From contig NZ_QJRX01000006.1 of assembly GCF_003205495.1 (NCBI RefSeq), forward strand, positions 1 through 64,000: 64,000 nucleotides of DNA. The letters are read 5' to 3'. Shown one piece after another: positions 55,683-64,000 of the stretch. Below the pieces are notes generated by a model. That model was not told the DNA's origin. It was given only the letters and a program-made list of their open reading frames with translations, and made no database searches. The DNA is from Aquipseudomonas alcaligenes (GTDB lineage Bacteria > Pseudomonadota > Gammaproteobacteria > Pseudomonadales > Pseudomonadaceae). Each line of letters opens with the position of its first letter. Positions within the stretch are counted from its first letter, which is position 1. A program made the position numbers and the translations under genes.

Positions 55683-56639
55683 ATGTACAGCCGAATCCTC
55701 GCCGCGCCTCTGGCTCTGCTGGCGTTCGCCGCCGGCGCCGCCGATCTGCCCGGCAGCGCCGACCACCCGGCCATCCCGCGCTACGAGGGCGCGGAAATCT
55801 ACGCCTACCAGACGCAGGCCTATACCGACTGGCGCTTTCTCAAGGCACCGGCCACCGCCTACGGCGGCCTGCAGAAGAACCTGGACGCCACCGAGGTGCT
55901 GGAAGGCAAGCTGACCCGCCTGAGCTACCGCGCGCCGGCCGAGCGCACGCCGCTGGAGATCTTGCGCAACTACCAGCAGGCCCTGGCCGACGCCGGCTTC
56001 GAGACCCTGTTCGCCTGCGCGCGCGAGGAATGCGGCGGGCGCAACTTCAACCATGCGATCACGCTGGACATGCATTTTCGCGAGTATCACCAGGATCAGC
56101 GTTATCTGTATGCCCGTCTCAAGCGGCCGGAAGGTGATCTGTATGCCGCGCTCTACGTGGTGCTCAACCAGTCCGGCGGCGGGCCGAACAAGGGCCGAAG
56201 CCTGATCCAGCTGGATGTGCTGGAGCGCAAGGCGATGGAGCAGCGCATGCTGGTGGTCGAGGCCGGCGAGCTGCAGAAGGGGCTCGACCAGCAGGGCCGG
56301 GTGGCCCTGTACGGCCTGTACTTCGACACCGACAAGGCCGAGATGCGCGCCGACTCGGCGGCCCAGCTGGCAGAGATCGCCAAGCTGCTGCAGGCCCGCG
56401 CGCAGTTGCAGGTGCTGGTGGTCGGGCATACCGACGCCCAGGGCGCGCTGGACTACAACCGCGAGCTGGCGCAGCGCCGCGCGCAGTCCATCGTCGAGGC
56501 GCTGGTGACGCAGCACGGCATTGCCCGCGAGCGCCTGACCGCGGTTGGCGTCGGCATGGCCGCGCCGGTGGCGAGCAATCGCGACGAGGCGGGCAGGGCG
56601 CTGAACCGGCGCGTGGAACTGGTGGACCGGGCGCAGTAG
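55683..56639 (+). CDS. DUF4892-OmpA-domain outer membrane protein
   Basis: The 318-residue protein has a signal peptide (AAGAA before DLPGS), a DUF4892 domain (HPAIPRYEGAEIYAYQTQAYTDWRF ... DMHFREYHQDQRYLYARLKRP) and a C-terminal OmpA peptidoglycan-binding domain (YFDTDKAEMRADSAAQLAEIAKLL, LVVGHTDAQGALDYNRELAQRRAQSI). It probably lies in the periplasm or outer membrane attached to peptidoglycan. Start ATG at 55683 gives the signal. Confidence 0.85.
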   Translation: MYSRILAAPLALLAFAAGAADLPGSADHPAIPRYEGAEIYAYQTQAYTDWRFLKAPATAYGGLQKNLDATEVLEGKLTRLSYRAPAERTPLEILRNYQQALADAGFETLFACAREECGGRNFNHAITLDMHFREYHQDQRYLYARLKRPEGDLYAALYVVLNQSGGGPNKGRSLIQLDVLERKAMEQRMLVVEAGELQKGLDQQGRVALYGLYFDTDKAEMRADSAAQLAEIAKLLQARAQLQVLVVGHTDAQGALDYNRELAQRRAQSIVEALVTQHGIARERLTAVGVGMAAPVASNRDEAGRALNRRVELVDRAQ

Positions 56640-58061
56640 TCAGGCCGGCTCGGCCAGCAGCTGCGCCACCGTCTCGCCGACCCGCCGCACCGCCTGCTCG
56701 ATGGCCTCGCCCTGGGCCGTGGCGAAGTTCATGCGCAGGCAGTTGCGGTACTTGCCGGCGGCGGAAAAGATGCTGCCCGGCGCGATCTGCACCCTGTGCG
56801 GCGCCAGCAGGCGGTTGAGGCGCTGGCTGTCGAAGCCCTGCGGCATCTCCACCCACAGCATGAAGCCACCCTGCGGCTGGCTGACCCGGGTGCCGGCGGG
56901 GAAATAGCGGCTGACCCAGCCGGTCATCAGCTCGCGGCCGCGCGCGTACTGGCTGCGCATGCGCCGCAGGTGCGGCTGGTAGAGGCCGGCGCCGATGAAC
57001 TCGGCCAGCGCCAGCTGCGGCAGCTGGGCGCTCATCCCGGTGCCCATGTACTTCATGTGCAGCACCCGCTGCAGGTAGCGGCCGGGGGCGATCCAGCCGA
57101 TGCGCAGGCCCGGCGCCAGGGTCTTGGAGAAGGAGCTGCAGAGCAGCACGCGGCCGTCCTCGTCGAACGACTTGATGCTGCGCGGGCGCGGGTAGCGGTA
57201 GGCCAGCTCGCCGTAGATGTCGTCCTCGATGATCGCCAGGTCGTAGCGCTGGGCCAGTTCCAGCAGGGCGCGCTTGTTGGCCTCGGGCATGATGTAGCCG
57301 AGCGGGTTGTTGCAGGTCGGGGTCAGCTGGATGGCCTTGATCGGCCACTGCTCCAGGGCCATCTCCAGGGCTTCCAGGTTGATCCCGGTGAGCGGGTCGG
57401 TGGGCAGCTCCAGGGCCTTGAGGCCGAAGCCCTTGAGCGCCTGCATCACCCCGTGGAAGCTCGGCGAGTCCACCGCGACTATGTCGCCGGGCTGGCAGAT
57501 GGCGCGCAGCGCGGCCGACAGCGCCTCGTGGCAACCGGTGGTGATGACGATGTCCTCGGCCGGCACCTGGCAGCCGGAGTCCAGCATCAGCCGCGCCACC
57601 TGCTCGCGCAGGCCGAAATCACCCTCCAGGCTGCCGTAGCTCAGCTCGCGCAGGCCCTGGCGCCGGCTCAGGCGCGACAGGCTGCGCAGCAGCGGGCGCA
57701 GGGTCGGTGCGGCGATGTCGGGGATGCCGCGGCCGAGCTGCACCATGTCGCCATAGGGCGGGGTGGCGATTAGCTCCAGCACCTGGTCCCACTGCGACAC
57801 CTCCACCGGGCGCTGCGCCGCGCGGCTGACCATCGGCAGCGCCGGTTTCTGCCGGCCCAGCGGCACGAAGTAGCCGGACTTCGGCCGCGGCTCCACCAGG
57901 CCGTCGTCCTCCAGCTGGCGGTAGGCCTGCTGCACCGTGCTCAGGCTGACGCCGTGCTCCTGGCTGAGGGCGCGCACCGAGGGCAGGCGTTCTCCGGGGC
58001 GGTACAGGCCCTGCTCGATGCGGGTGCCGAGCAGCTCGGCCAGGTTCATGTAGAGGGTCAT
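56640..58061 (-). CDS. MocR-type regulator (GntR HTH plus aminotransferase fold)
   Basis: The 473-residue protein has an N-terminal GntR winged helix (TRIEQGLYRPGERLPSVRALSQEHGVSLSTVQQAYRQLEDDGLVEPRPKSGYFV) and a class I aminotransferase-like domain with PLP-binding lysine in LLCSSFSKTLAPGLRIGW. Such proteins regulate PLP, GABA or amino acid genes. Divergent from a DUF1127 gene across a promoter region with CTGTAT repeats. ATG at 58061 preferred; 58094 would add eleven residues. Confidence 0.88.
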   Translation of the reverse strand: MTLYMNLAELLGTRIEQGLYRPGERLPSVRALSQEHGVSLSTVQQAYRQLEDDGLVEPRPKSGYFVPLGRQKPALPMVSRAAQRPVEVSQWDQVLELIATPPYGDMVQLGRGIPDIAAPTLRPLLRSLSRLSRRQGLRELSYGSLEGDFGLREQVARLMLDSGCQVPAEDIVITTGCHEALSAALRAICQPGDIVAVDSPSFHGVMQALKGFGLKALELPTDPLTGINLEALEMALEQWPIKAIQLTPTCNNPLGYIMPEANKRALLELAQRYDLAIIEDDIYGELAYRYPRPRSIKSFDEDGRVLLCSSFSKTLAPGLRIGWIAPGRYLQRVLHMKYMGTGMSAQLPQLALAEFIGAGLYQPHLRRMRSQYARGRELMTGWVSRYFPAGTRVSQPQGGFMLWVEMPQGFDSQRLNRLLAPHRVQIAPGSIFSAAGKYRNCLRMNFATAQGEAIEQAVRRVGETVAQLLAEPA

Positions 58062-58138
58062 GACAGATGCCTTGCCCTGATGCCGGGCGAGCAATACAGA
58101 TGCCGCCAGAATAGAGCATTCAGCCCCGCAGTCGAGCG

Positions 58139-58187
58139 CTCTGTATGGTGTTAATTAATTATTGTTGAATCTGTATCGTCTGTATGG
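58139..58187. promoter_or_regulatory. candidate MocR operator: direct repeats of CTGTATGG
   Basis: CTGTATGGT appears at about 58141 and 58179, and CTGTATCGT at about 58170; an inverted relative (AATACAGAT) is near 58094. A very AT-rich core (GTTAATTAATTATTG) lies between. Direct repeats are the usual sites of MocR proteins. Confidence 0.5.
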
Positions 58188-58236
58188 TCGCCGCCATCAT
58201 GGTCTCCCAAGGGAACAGCCTGACGGAGGGCCGACC

Positions 58237-58461
58237 ATGCGCGAATTCGGAGATCTGTATGTGGCGCTGCGGGAGCGCCGCGACTGTGGCGAGCGCCTGC
58301 CGCTGCGCGAGCTGGGGCGGCGCTGGCGCCTGCTGCGCCGGCACCTGGCGACCCGCCGCGCGCTGCTCGAGCTGGATGCCGAGCAGCTGCAGGACATCGG
58401 CCTGACCGCCGAGCAGGCGCGGGCCGAGGCGACCCGGTCCTGGTGGCGGTTGTTGCGCTAG
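58237..58461 (+). CDS. DUF1127 small protein
   Basis: The 74-residue protein ends with the DUF1127 signature (LLELDAEQLQDIGLTAEQARAEATRSWW), a short arginine-rich helical motif; a related protein in other bacteria affects RNA or phosphate metabolism. The divergent MocR gene probably regulates it. The ATG at 58237 is followed by MREFGDLYVALRER; a frame 25 codons longer exists, but has no SD site. Confidence 0.8.
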   Translation: MREFGDLYVALRERRDCGERLPLRELGRRWRLLRRHLATRRALLELDAEQLQDIGLTAEQARAEATRSWWRLLR

Positions 58462-58501
58462 GTGCGGACTCTGCGGTCTGCCAGCCGGGTTCCGACCACC
58501 T

Positions 58502-58559
58502 GTAGCCCGGATGCAATCCGGGAGGCAGGCCGCCCGCTTCCGGATTGCATCCGGGCTAC
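58502..58559. repeat. REPIN-like inverted REP pair, copy 4
   Basis: GTAGCCCGGATGCAATCCGGG and TCCGGATTGCATCCGGGCTAC facing each other across about 16 bases. 40 bases after the DUF1127 stop. Confidence 0.75.
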
Positions 58560-58591
58560 CCACCATCGAGCTAGCGACCAGTGCTATACGT

Positions 58592-58616
58592 CCCCTCTCC
58601 CCGCCGGGGAGAGGGG
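58592..58616. repeat. CTCTCC-type palindrome beside REPIN copy 4
   Basis: CCCCTCTCCCCG, C, CGGGGAGAGGGG: 12-bp perfect arms, 33 bases after the REPIN. Confidence 0.7.
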
Positions 58617-58637
58617 GATCGCGCCCCTTCTATGGTT

Positions 58638-59972
58638 TCAGACCAGACCCGCCGCTTCCTTCAGGCGGTACCAGGCCATGCCCAGCGCCAGCAGCGGCGA
58701 GCGCAGGTGCTTGCCGCCGGGGAAGGTCATGTGCGGCACCTTGGCGAACAGCTCGAAACCGCCGCCCTGTTCGCCGGCAATCGCCTCGGCCAGCAGCTTG
58801 CCGGCCAGGTGGGTGGCGTTGAGGCCGTGCCCGGCATAGGCCTGGGCGTGGTAGACGTTGGGCTGGTCCTTGAGCCGGCCGATCTGCGGCAGGCGGTTGG
58901 CGCCGATGCCGATCATGCCGCCCCACTGGAAGTCGATGCGCACATCCTCCAGCTCCGGGAAGACTTTCAGCATTTTCGGCCGCATATAGGCGGCGATGTC
59001 CGCCGGATCGCGGCCGGAATAGTGGCAGGCGCCGCCGAACAGCAGGCGCTTGTCGGCTGACAGGCGATAGTAGTCCAGCGCCACGCGCTGGTCGCACAGC
59101 GCCATGTTCTGCGGGATCAGCGCGCGTGCGCGGGCTTCGCCCAGCGGCTCGGTGGCGATCACGTAGCTGCCGGCGGGCAGTACCTTGCCACCCAGCTCAG
59201 GGTCCAGGCCGTTGAGGTAGGCATTGCAGGCCAGCACCAGGGTCTTGGCGCGCACGCTGCCGCGGGCGGTGTGCACCTTCACCTCGGGGCCGTAGTCGAT
59301 GCGGCTCACCGGCGAGTGTTCGAACAGGCGCACGCCCAGCGAGGCCGCTGCGGCTGCCTCGCCGAGGGCCAGGTTGAGCGGGTGCAGGTGGCCGGAGCCC
59401 ATGTCGATCATGCCGCCGCAGTAACGGTCGGAGCCGACGACCTGGTACATCTGCTGCGGTTGCAGCAGGCGCAGTTCGTGGCGGTAGCCGAGGCTTTCCA
59501 GCTCGGCCTTGTCCTCGGCGAAGCTGTCCAGGTGCGCCGGCTTGTTGGCCAGGTCACAGTAGCCCCAGGTCAGGTCGCAGTCGATCTGGAACTCTTCCAC
59601 GCGGCGGCGCACCAGCTCCACCGCTTCCAGGCCCATCAGCTTGAGCTGGCGCACGCCGTCGGCGCCGATCACCGGCTCGAACTGCTCGACGCCGTGGCCG
59701 ACCCCGCGGATCAGCTGGCCGCCGTTGCGCCCGCTGGCGCCCCAGCCGACCAGATGAGCTTCCAGCAGCACCACCGAGAAGCCCTTGCGGGCCAGTTCGA
59801 TGGCGGTGTTGAGGCCGGAGAAGCCGCCCCCGACGATGCATACGTCGGCCAGTTCCTCGCCCGCCAGCGTCGGGTAGCTCAGCTGGCGGTTGGCCGTGGC
59901 GGCGTAGTAGGAGGCGGCGTGCTGGTCGCTGTGCACGGCGGGGCGTTGCGGCTGGTGAACGCGGGCGTTCAT
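58638..59972 (-). CDS. pauB: FAD-dependent amine oxidase (PauB/PuuB type)
   Basis: The 444-residue flavoprotein of the DAO family has the FAD dinucleotide-binding motif CIVGGGFSGLNTAIELARKGF near residue 47 and GWGASGRNGGQLIRGVGHG, typical of gamma-glutamylputrescine oxidase. It would oxidise gamma-glutamylated polyamines to aldehydes for PauC. The genus has several PauB paralogues, so the exact substrate is inferred. Length and start agree with family. Confidence 0.87.
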   Translation of the reverse strand: MNARVHQPQRPAVHSDQHAASYYAATANRQLSYPTLAGEELADVCIVGGGFSGLNTAIELARKGFSVVLLEAHLVGWGASGRNGGQLIRGVGHGVEQFEPVIGADGVRQLKLMGLEAVELVRRRVEEFQIDCDLTWGYCDLANKPAHLDSFAEDKAELESLGYRHELRLLQPQQMYQVVGSDRYCGGMIDMGSGHLHPLNLALGEAAAAASLGVRLFEHSPVSRIDYGPEVKVHTARGSVRAKTLVLACNAYLNGLDPELGGKVLPAGSYVIATEPLGEARARALIPQNMALCDQRVALDYYRLSADKRLLFGGACHYSGRDPADIAAYMRPKMLKVFPELEDVRIDFQWGGMIGIGANRLPQIGRLKDQPNVYHAQAYAGHGLNATHLAGKLLAEAIAGEQGGGFELFAKVPHMTFPGGKHLRSPLLALGMAWYRLKEAAGLV

Positions 59973-60130
59973 GTGCGAAATCCTGAGTTATGTGTTGTTA
60001 AAATTTTACGCAGCTTAAGCATGGCCCATGCCAGGCGCCAAGAGCGCCCCAGGAAAAACTCTTTTCACTCGCAGTCATCGACGCCACTGCCGGGCGGATA
60101 CACTAGCGGCATTCAGCACAAGGCCCGCCA

Positions 60131-60484
60131 ATGAGTTGCACCGACCGCAAGATCGACCAGCTGCGCCGGCAGATTCCGCGCTTCGCCTGCGTGCCCGGCT
60201 GCCATGACTGCTGCGGCCCGGTCACCGCCTCGTCCGAGGAACTGGCTCGCCTGCCGGTCAAGAGCGATGCCGAGCACGAGGCCGCGCTGGCCGAGTACAA
60301 CTGCGTGCACCTCGGCCCGCAGGGCTGCACCGTGTATGACCAGCGCCCGCTGATCTGCCGCCTGTTCGGCACCACGCCGAACCTGCCGTGCCCGCGCGGC
60401 CAGGGGCCGGAAACGCCGATCGAGCCCACGGTCGAGCGCCAGGTGCACCGGCTGATCGCCAGTACCCGCCAGCGCCTGGTGTGA
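60131..60484 (+). CDS. YkgJ-family cysteine cluster protein
   Basis: The 117-residue protein has the cysteine signature FACVPGCHDCCGP near the start and a later CTVYDQRPLICRLFG, matching the zinc/iron-binding CxxCxxxx(x)CC-type YkgJ family. Function uncharacterised. It lies between the pauB-type gene and lrp. Confidence 0.9.
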   Translation: MSCTDRKIDQLRRQIPRFACVPGCHDCCGPVTASSEELARLPVKSDAEHEAALAEYNCVHLGPQGCTVYDQRPLICRLFGTTPNLPCPRGQGPETPIEPTVERQVHRLIASTRQRLV

Positions 60485-60646
60485 GTATCTGCTACGCGTC
60501 GGCGAATGGCCTCGGCAAGCCGCTTGCGGCTAACGCGCTTCAGCGCGGCCCGAAGCGAGTCTGCTCATTTTTGCAACTCGTAAACTCCGCGCCCTCGGCC
60601 ATTTCTGCCTTGTCGCGCTCTAGCTCGCGAGATCCCCGCGTTTGCG
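60483..60646. repeat. imperfect palindromic repeat between ykgJ-type gene and lrp
   Basis: Outer arms share GAATGGCC/GGCCATTTC and inner arms GCGCGG.../...CCGCGC around TTTTTGCAACTCG. Related in style to the elements at 24537 and 54180. Confidence 0.45.
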
Positions 60647-61135
60647 TCACTCCGGCACCGGCAGGGTCAGCGACTCTTTGACCTCCTCCATGACGATGTA
60701 GGACTTCGACTCGCGCACATGCGGCAGCTTGAGCAGGATGTCGCCGAGCAGCTTGCGGTAGCTGGCCATCTCGTTGATCCGCGCCTTCACCAGGTAGTCG
60801 AAGTCGCCGGACACCAGGTGGCACTCCAGCACATGCGGCAGCTTGAGCACGGCGCGGCGGAAGTCCTCGAAGGTGTCGCCGGACTTGTAGTCCAGGCTGA
60901 TCTCGACGAACACCAGTAGGCTGGCCTTGAGCTGCTGCGGATTGAGCCGGGCGTGGTAGCCCATGATGATGCCCTCGCGCTCCAGGCGGCGGACGCGCTC
61001 GGTGCAGGGCGTGGTGGACAGGCCGACCCGCTCGCCCAGCTCGGTGAAGCTGATGCGCCCGTCCTCCTGGAGGATGCGCAGGATGTTGCGGTCGATCTTG
61101 TCCAGTTCGCGGCGGCTCTGGTGCTGGGTGCGCAT
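60647..61135 (-). CDS. dadR: Lrp/AsnC-family regulator (DadR)
   Basis: The 162-residue regulator has an HTH (LDKIDRNILRILQEDGRISFTELGERVGLSTTPCTERVRRLEREGII) and a C-terminal RAM ligand-binding domain (YRKLLGDILLKLPHVRESKSYIVMEEVKESLTLPV). It is divergent from dadA and is very probably the Lrp that activates dadAX with L-alanine in Pseudomonas. The first ATG inside the longer open frame that yields the family start is at 61135. Confidence 0.95.
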   Translation of the reverse strand: MRTQHQSRRELDKIDRNILRILQEDGRISFTELGERVGLSTTPCTERVRRLEREGIIMGYHARLNPQQLKASLLVFVEISLDYKSGDTFEDFRRAVLKLPHVLECHLVSGDFDYLVKARINEMASYRKLLGDILLKLPHVRESKSYIVMEEVKESLTLPVPE

Positions 61136-61180
61136 GGCGGGCTCCGTGTGGAATAACTTAACGCGATAATTCACTGGCAG

Positions 61181-61201
61181 TATGGCGTAAATATAGCCAT
61201 A
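61181..61201. promoter_or_regulatory. inverted repeat in dadR/dadA control region
   Basis: TATGGC-N9-GCCATA is a candidate Lrp/DadR operator. A TATACT at 61295-61300 is a likely -10 of dadA. Confidence 0.4.
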
Positions 61202-61362
61202 TCGCCTGGATGTGTTCCTGTGAAACCGCTCTGCGCCGAGAACTAACGCCAAATGCCGATCGATAAACAGTGAATATCGCTGCTCGCGCCTTCCTATACT
61301 GCGCCCATCTACGGTCAAAATAACAAACGCTCGCGGGTTCGCCCCGCAGCGAGGAGGCGAAG

Positions 61363-62661
61363 ATGCGTGTTCTGGTACTCGGCAGCGGCGTGATTGGTAC
61401 CGCCAGTGCCTACTATCTGGCCCGTGCCGGATTCGAGGTGGTGGTGGTCGATCGGCAGAACGGCCCGGCCCTGGAAACCAGTTTCGCCAATGCCGGCCAG
61501 GTTTCGCCGGGCTACGCCTCGCCCTGGGCCGCCCCGGGCGTACCGCTGAAGGCTATCAAGTGGCTGCTGCAGCAGCACGCGCCGCTGGCGATCAAGGCCA
61601 CCGCCGACATCGACCAGTACCTGTGGATGGCGCAGATGTTGCGCAACTGCACCGCCGCCCGCTACGCGGTGAACAAGGAGCGCATGGTGCGCCTGTCCGA
61701 GTACAGCCGCGACTGCCTCGACGAGTTGCGCGCCGAGACCGGCATCGCCTACGAAGGCCGCCAGCTTGGCACCACCCAGCTGTTCCGCACCCAGGCCCAG
61801 GTCGATGCCGCGGCCAAGGACATCGCCGTGCTGGAAGCCTCCGGTGTGCCCTACGAGCTGCTCGACCGCGACGCCATCGCCCGCGTCGAACCGGCCCTGG
61901 CCGGGGTCAAGCACAAGCTGGCCGGCGCCCTGCGCTTGCCCAACGACCAGACCGGCGACTGCCAGATGTTCACCAGCAAGCTGGCCGAAATGGCCAAGGC
62001 CCTGGGCGTCGAGTTCCGTTTCGGGCAGAACATCCAGCGCCTGGACCACGCCGGCGACCGCATCAACGGTGTGTGGATCGACGGCAAGCTGGAGACCGCC
62101 GACCGCTACGTGCTCGCCCTCGGCAGCTACAGCCCGCAGCTGCTCAAGCCGCTGGGCATCAAGGCGCCGGTCTATCCGCTCAAGGGCTACTCGCTGACCG
62201 TGCCGATCACCGACCCCGCGATGGCACCGACCTCGACCATCCTCGACGAGACCTACAAGGTCGCCATCACCCGTTTCGACAACCGCATCCGTGTGGGCGG
62301 CATGGCCGAGATCGCCGGCTTCGACCTGAGCCTCAACCCGGCCCGCCGCGCCACCTTGGAGATGATCACCAACGATCTCTACCCGCAGGGCGGCGATGTC
62401 AGCCGCGCCGAGTTCTGGACCGGCCTGCGCCCGGCCACCCCGGACGGCACGCCCATCGTCGGCGCCACCGCCTACCGCAACCTGTTCCTCAACACCGGAC
62501 ACGGTACCCTTGGCTGGACCATGGCCTGCGGCTCCGGTCGCTTCCTCGCCGATCTGATGGCGAACAAGCGTCCGCAGATCAGCGCCGAAGGCCTGGATAT
62601 TTCCCGTTATGGCCGCACCAAGGAGAGCCACAAGCATGTCCATCCAGCGCCTGCGCATTGA
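61363..62661 (+). CDS. dadA: D-amino acid dehydrogenase small subunit
   Basis: DadA oxidises D-alanine and other D-amino acids and passes electrons to the respiratory chain. The 432-residue flavoprotein begins [23 protein letters not shown] (FAD loop) and has [21 protein letters not shown], the [16 protein letters not shown] segment and [12 protein letters not shown]. The start has AGGAGGC six bases before it. It overlaps the RidA-like gene by 26 bases. Confidence 0.97.
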   Translation: MRVLVLGSGVIGTASAYYLARAGFEVVVVDRQNGPALETSFANAGQVSPGYASPWAAPGVPLKAIKWLLQQHAPLAIKATADIDQYLWMAQMLRNCTAARYAVNKERMVRLSEYSRDCLDELRAETGIAYEGRQLGTTQLFRTQAQVDAAAKDIAVLEASGVPYELLDRDAIARVEPALAGVKHKLAGALRLPNDQTGDCQMFTSKLAEMAKALGVEFRFGQNIQRLDHAGDRINGVWIDGKLETADRYVLALGSYSPQLLKPLGIKAPVYPLKGYSLTVPITDPAMAPTSTILDETYKVAITRFDNRIRVGGMAEIAGFDLSLNPARRATLEMITNDLYPQGGDVSRAEFWTGLRPATPDGTPIVGATAYRNLFLNTGHGTLGWTMACGSGRFLADLMANKRPQISAEGLDISRYGRTKESHKHVHPAPAH

Positions 62662-62986
62662 GAAGCGCTACAGCGAAATCGTCATCCACAACGGCACCGT
62701 CTACCTGGCGGGCCAGCTGGCCGATGACTACGACGGCGATATCCGTGAGCAGACCCGCCAGACCCTGGCCAACATCGACCGCTTCCTGGCCGAGGCCGGC
62801 AGCGACAAGACCAAGATCCTCTCGGTGACCATCTACCTCAAGGATATGGCCGACTATGCCGGCATGAACCAGGTGTATGACGCCTGGGTCGCCGAGGGCG
62901 CCGCCCCGGCCCGCGCCTGTGTCGAGGCCAAGCTGTACGACCCGCGCGTGCTGGTGGAGATGATGGTCGTCGCCGCGCAAGCCTGA
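62636..62986 (+). CDS. RidA-family protein in the dad operon
   Basis: The 116-residue YjgF/Rid protein lies between dadA and dadX and probably detoxifies imines (2-iminopropanoate) released by Dad[32 protein letters not shown] and [21 protein letters not shown] fit the family, and an arginine in the RAC position aligns with RidA catalytic arginine. It overlaps dadA in another frame, suggesting translational coupling. Confidence 0.9.
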   Translation: MSIQRLRIEKRYSEIVIHNGTVYLAGQLADDYDGDIREQTRQTLANIDRFLAEAGSDKTKILSVTIYLKDMADYAGMNQVYDAWVAEGAAPARACVEAKLYDPRVLVEMMVVAAQA

Positions 62987-62997
62987 ACATCCCTTTG

Positions 62998-63024
62998 GCC
63001 CGGCACCCCCGCCGGGCTTTTTTT
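62998..63024 (+). terminator. terminator between the RidA-like gene and dadX
   Basis: GCCCGGC, ACCCCC, GCCGGGC, TTTTTTT. It could reduce readthrough into dadX. Confidence 0.85.
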
Positions 63025-63044
63025 AACCGAACGAAGTAGCCGCC

Positions 63045-64000
<956 letters not shown>

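Overview
The window is about 64 kb of GC-rich (mostly 65-68% by eye) gammaproteobacterial chromosome. Gene content and order point to Pseudomonas in the broad sense (P. aeruginosa / P. alcaligenes / P. resinovorans type): pstSCAB-phoU, a lone response regulator, phoBR, ubiAC, rubredoxin, hup, recG-oxyR, exbBD-tonB, ridA-spoT-rpoZ-gmk-yicC-rph, and a polyamine/D-alanine catabolic end (pauC-like aldehyde dehydrogenase, pauB-like oxidase, lrp/dadR, dadA, dadX). Most of it is ordinary core genome. I saw no rRNA, tRNA, CRISPR array, prophage or complete insertion sequence.

Layout. 1-2.1 kb: two periplasmic solute-binding proteins, one an AatJ/GltI type with a likely sigma-54 promoter. 2.1-3.8 kb: a small thiol protein translationally coupled to a cupin, and an M23 peptidase. 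3.8-5.66 kb: three minus-strand genes, two of them clearly AT-richer than everything around them, separated by attC-like sites; this looks like a small integron cassette array without an integrase (CALIN). 6-7.6 kb: purEK behind a leader with a terminator hairpin. 7.7-13 kb: a DUF3299 protein followed by a tripartite ABC export system (HlyD adaptor, MacB-like ATPase, two permeases), with REPIN palindromes at three of its junctions. 13-16.3 kb: a TRAP transporter. 16.3-18.3 kb: a dispersed repeat, a hexose-phosphate mutarotase and a thioesterase. 18.4-31.4 kb: phosphate transport and sensing, with Pho boxes before pstS, pstC and phoB. 31.4-35.1 kb: ubiA, ubiC, rubredoxin, HU and two small genes. 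35.1-42 kb: an HDOD protein, recG-oxyR and exbB-exbD-tonB. 42-49.5 kb: an epimerase, a tandem-repeat secreted protein with a lipoprotein, ridA, spoT, rpoZ, gmk, yicC and rph. 49.5-54.2 kb: small membrane proteins, rpiA, a cupin and the aldehyde dehydrogenase. 54.5-64 kb: an MFS carrier, a DUF4892-OmpA protein, a MocR regulator divergent from a DUF1127 gene, an FAD amine oxidase, YkgJ, lrp, dadA, a second RidA-type gene and dadX cut by the window edge.

How parts work together. PstSCAB imports phosphate, PhoU and PhoR sense transporter state, and PhoB acts at the three Pho boxes seen here. The polyamine/amino-acid genes form a catabolic cluster in which Lrp (DadR) and dadA are divergent over a shared control region, and DadA, the RidA-like protein and alanine racemase handle alanine turnover. 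The best candidates for something undescribed are the cassette array with its HEPN-like and two-helix membrane proteins, the REPIN-studded DUF3299-ABC locus, the purE leader, and the 17-residue-repeat secreted protein.
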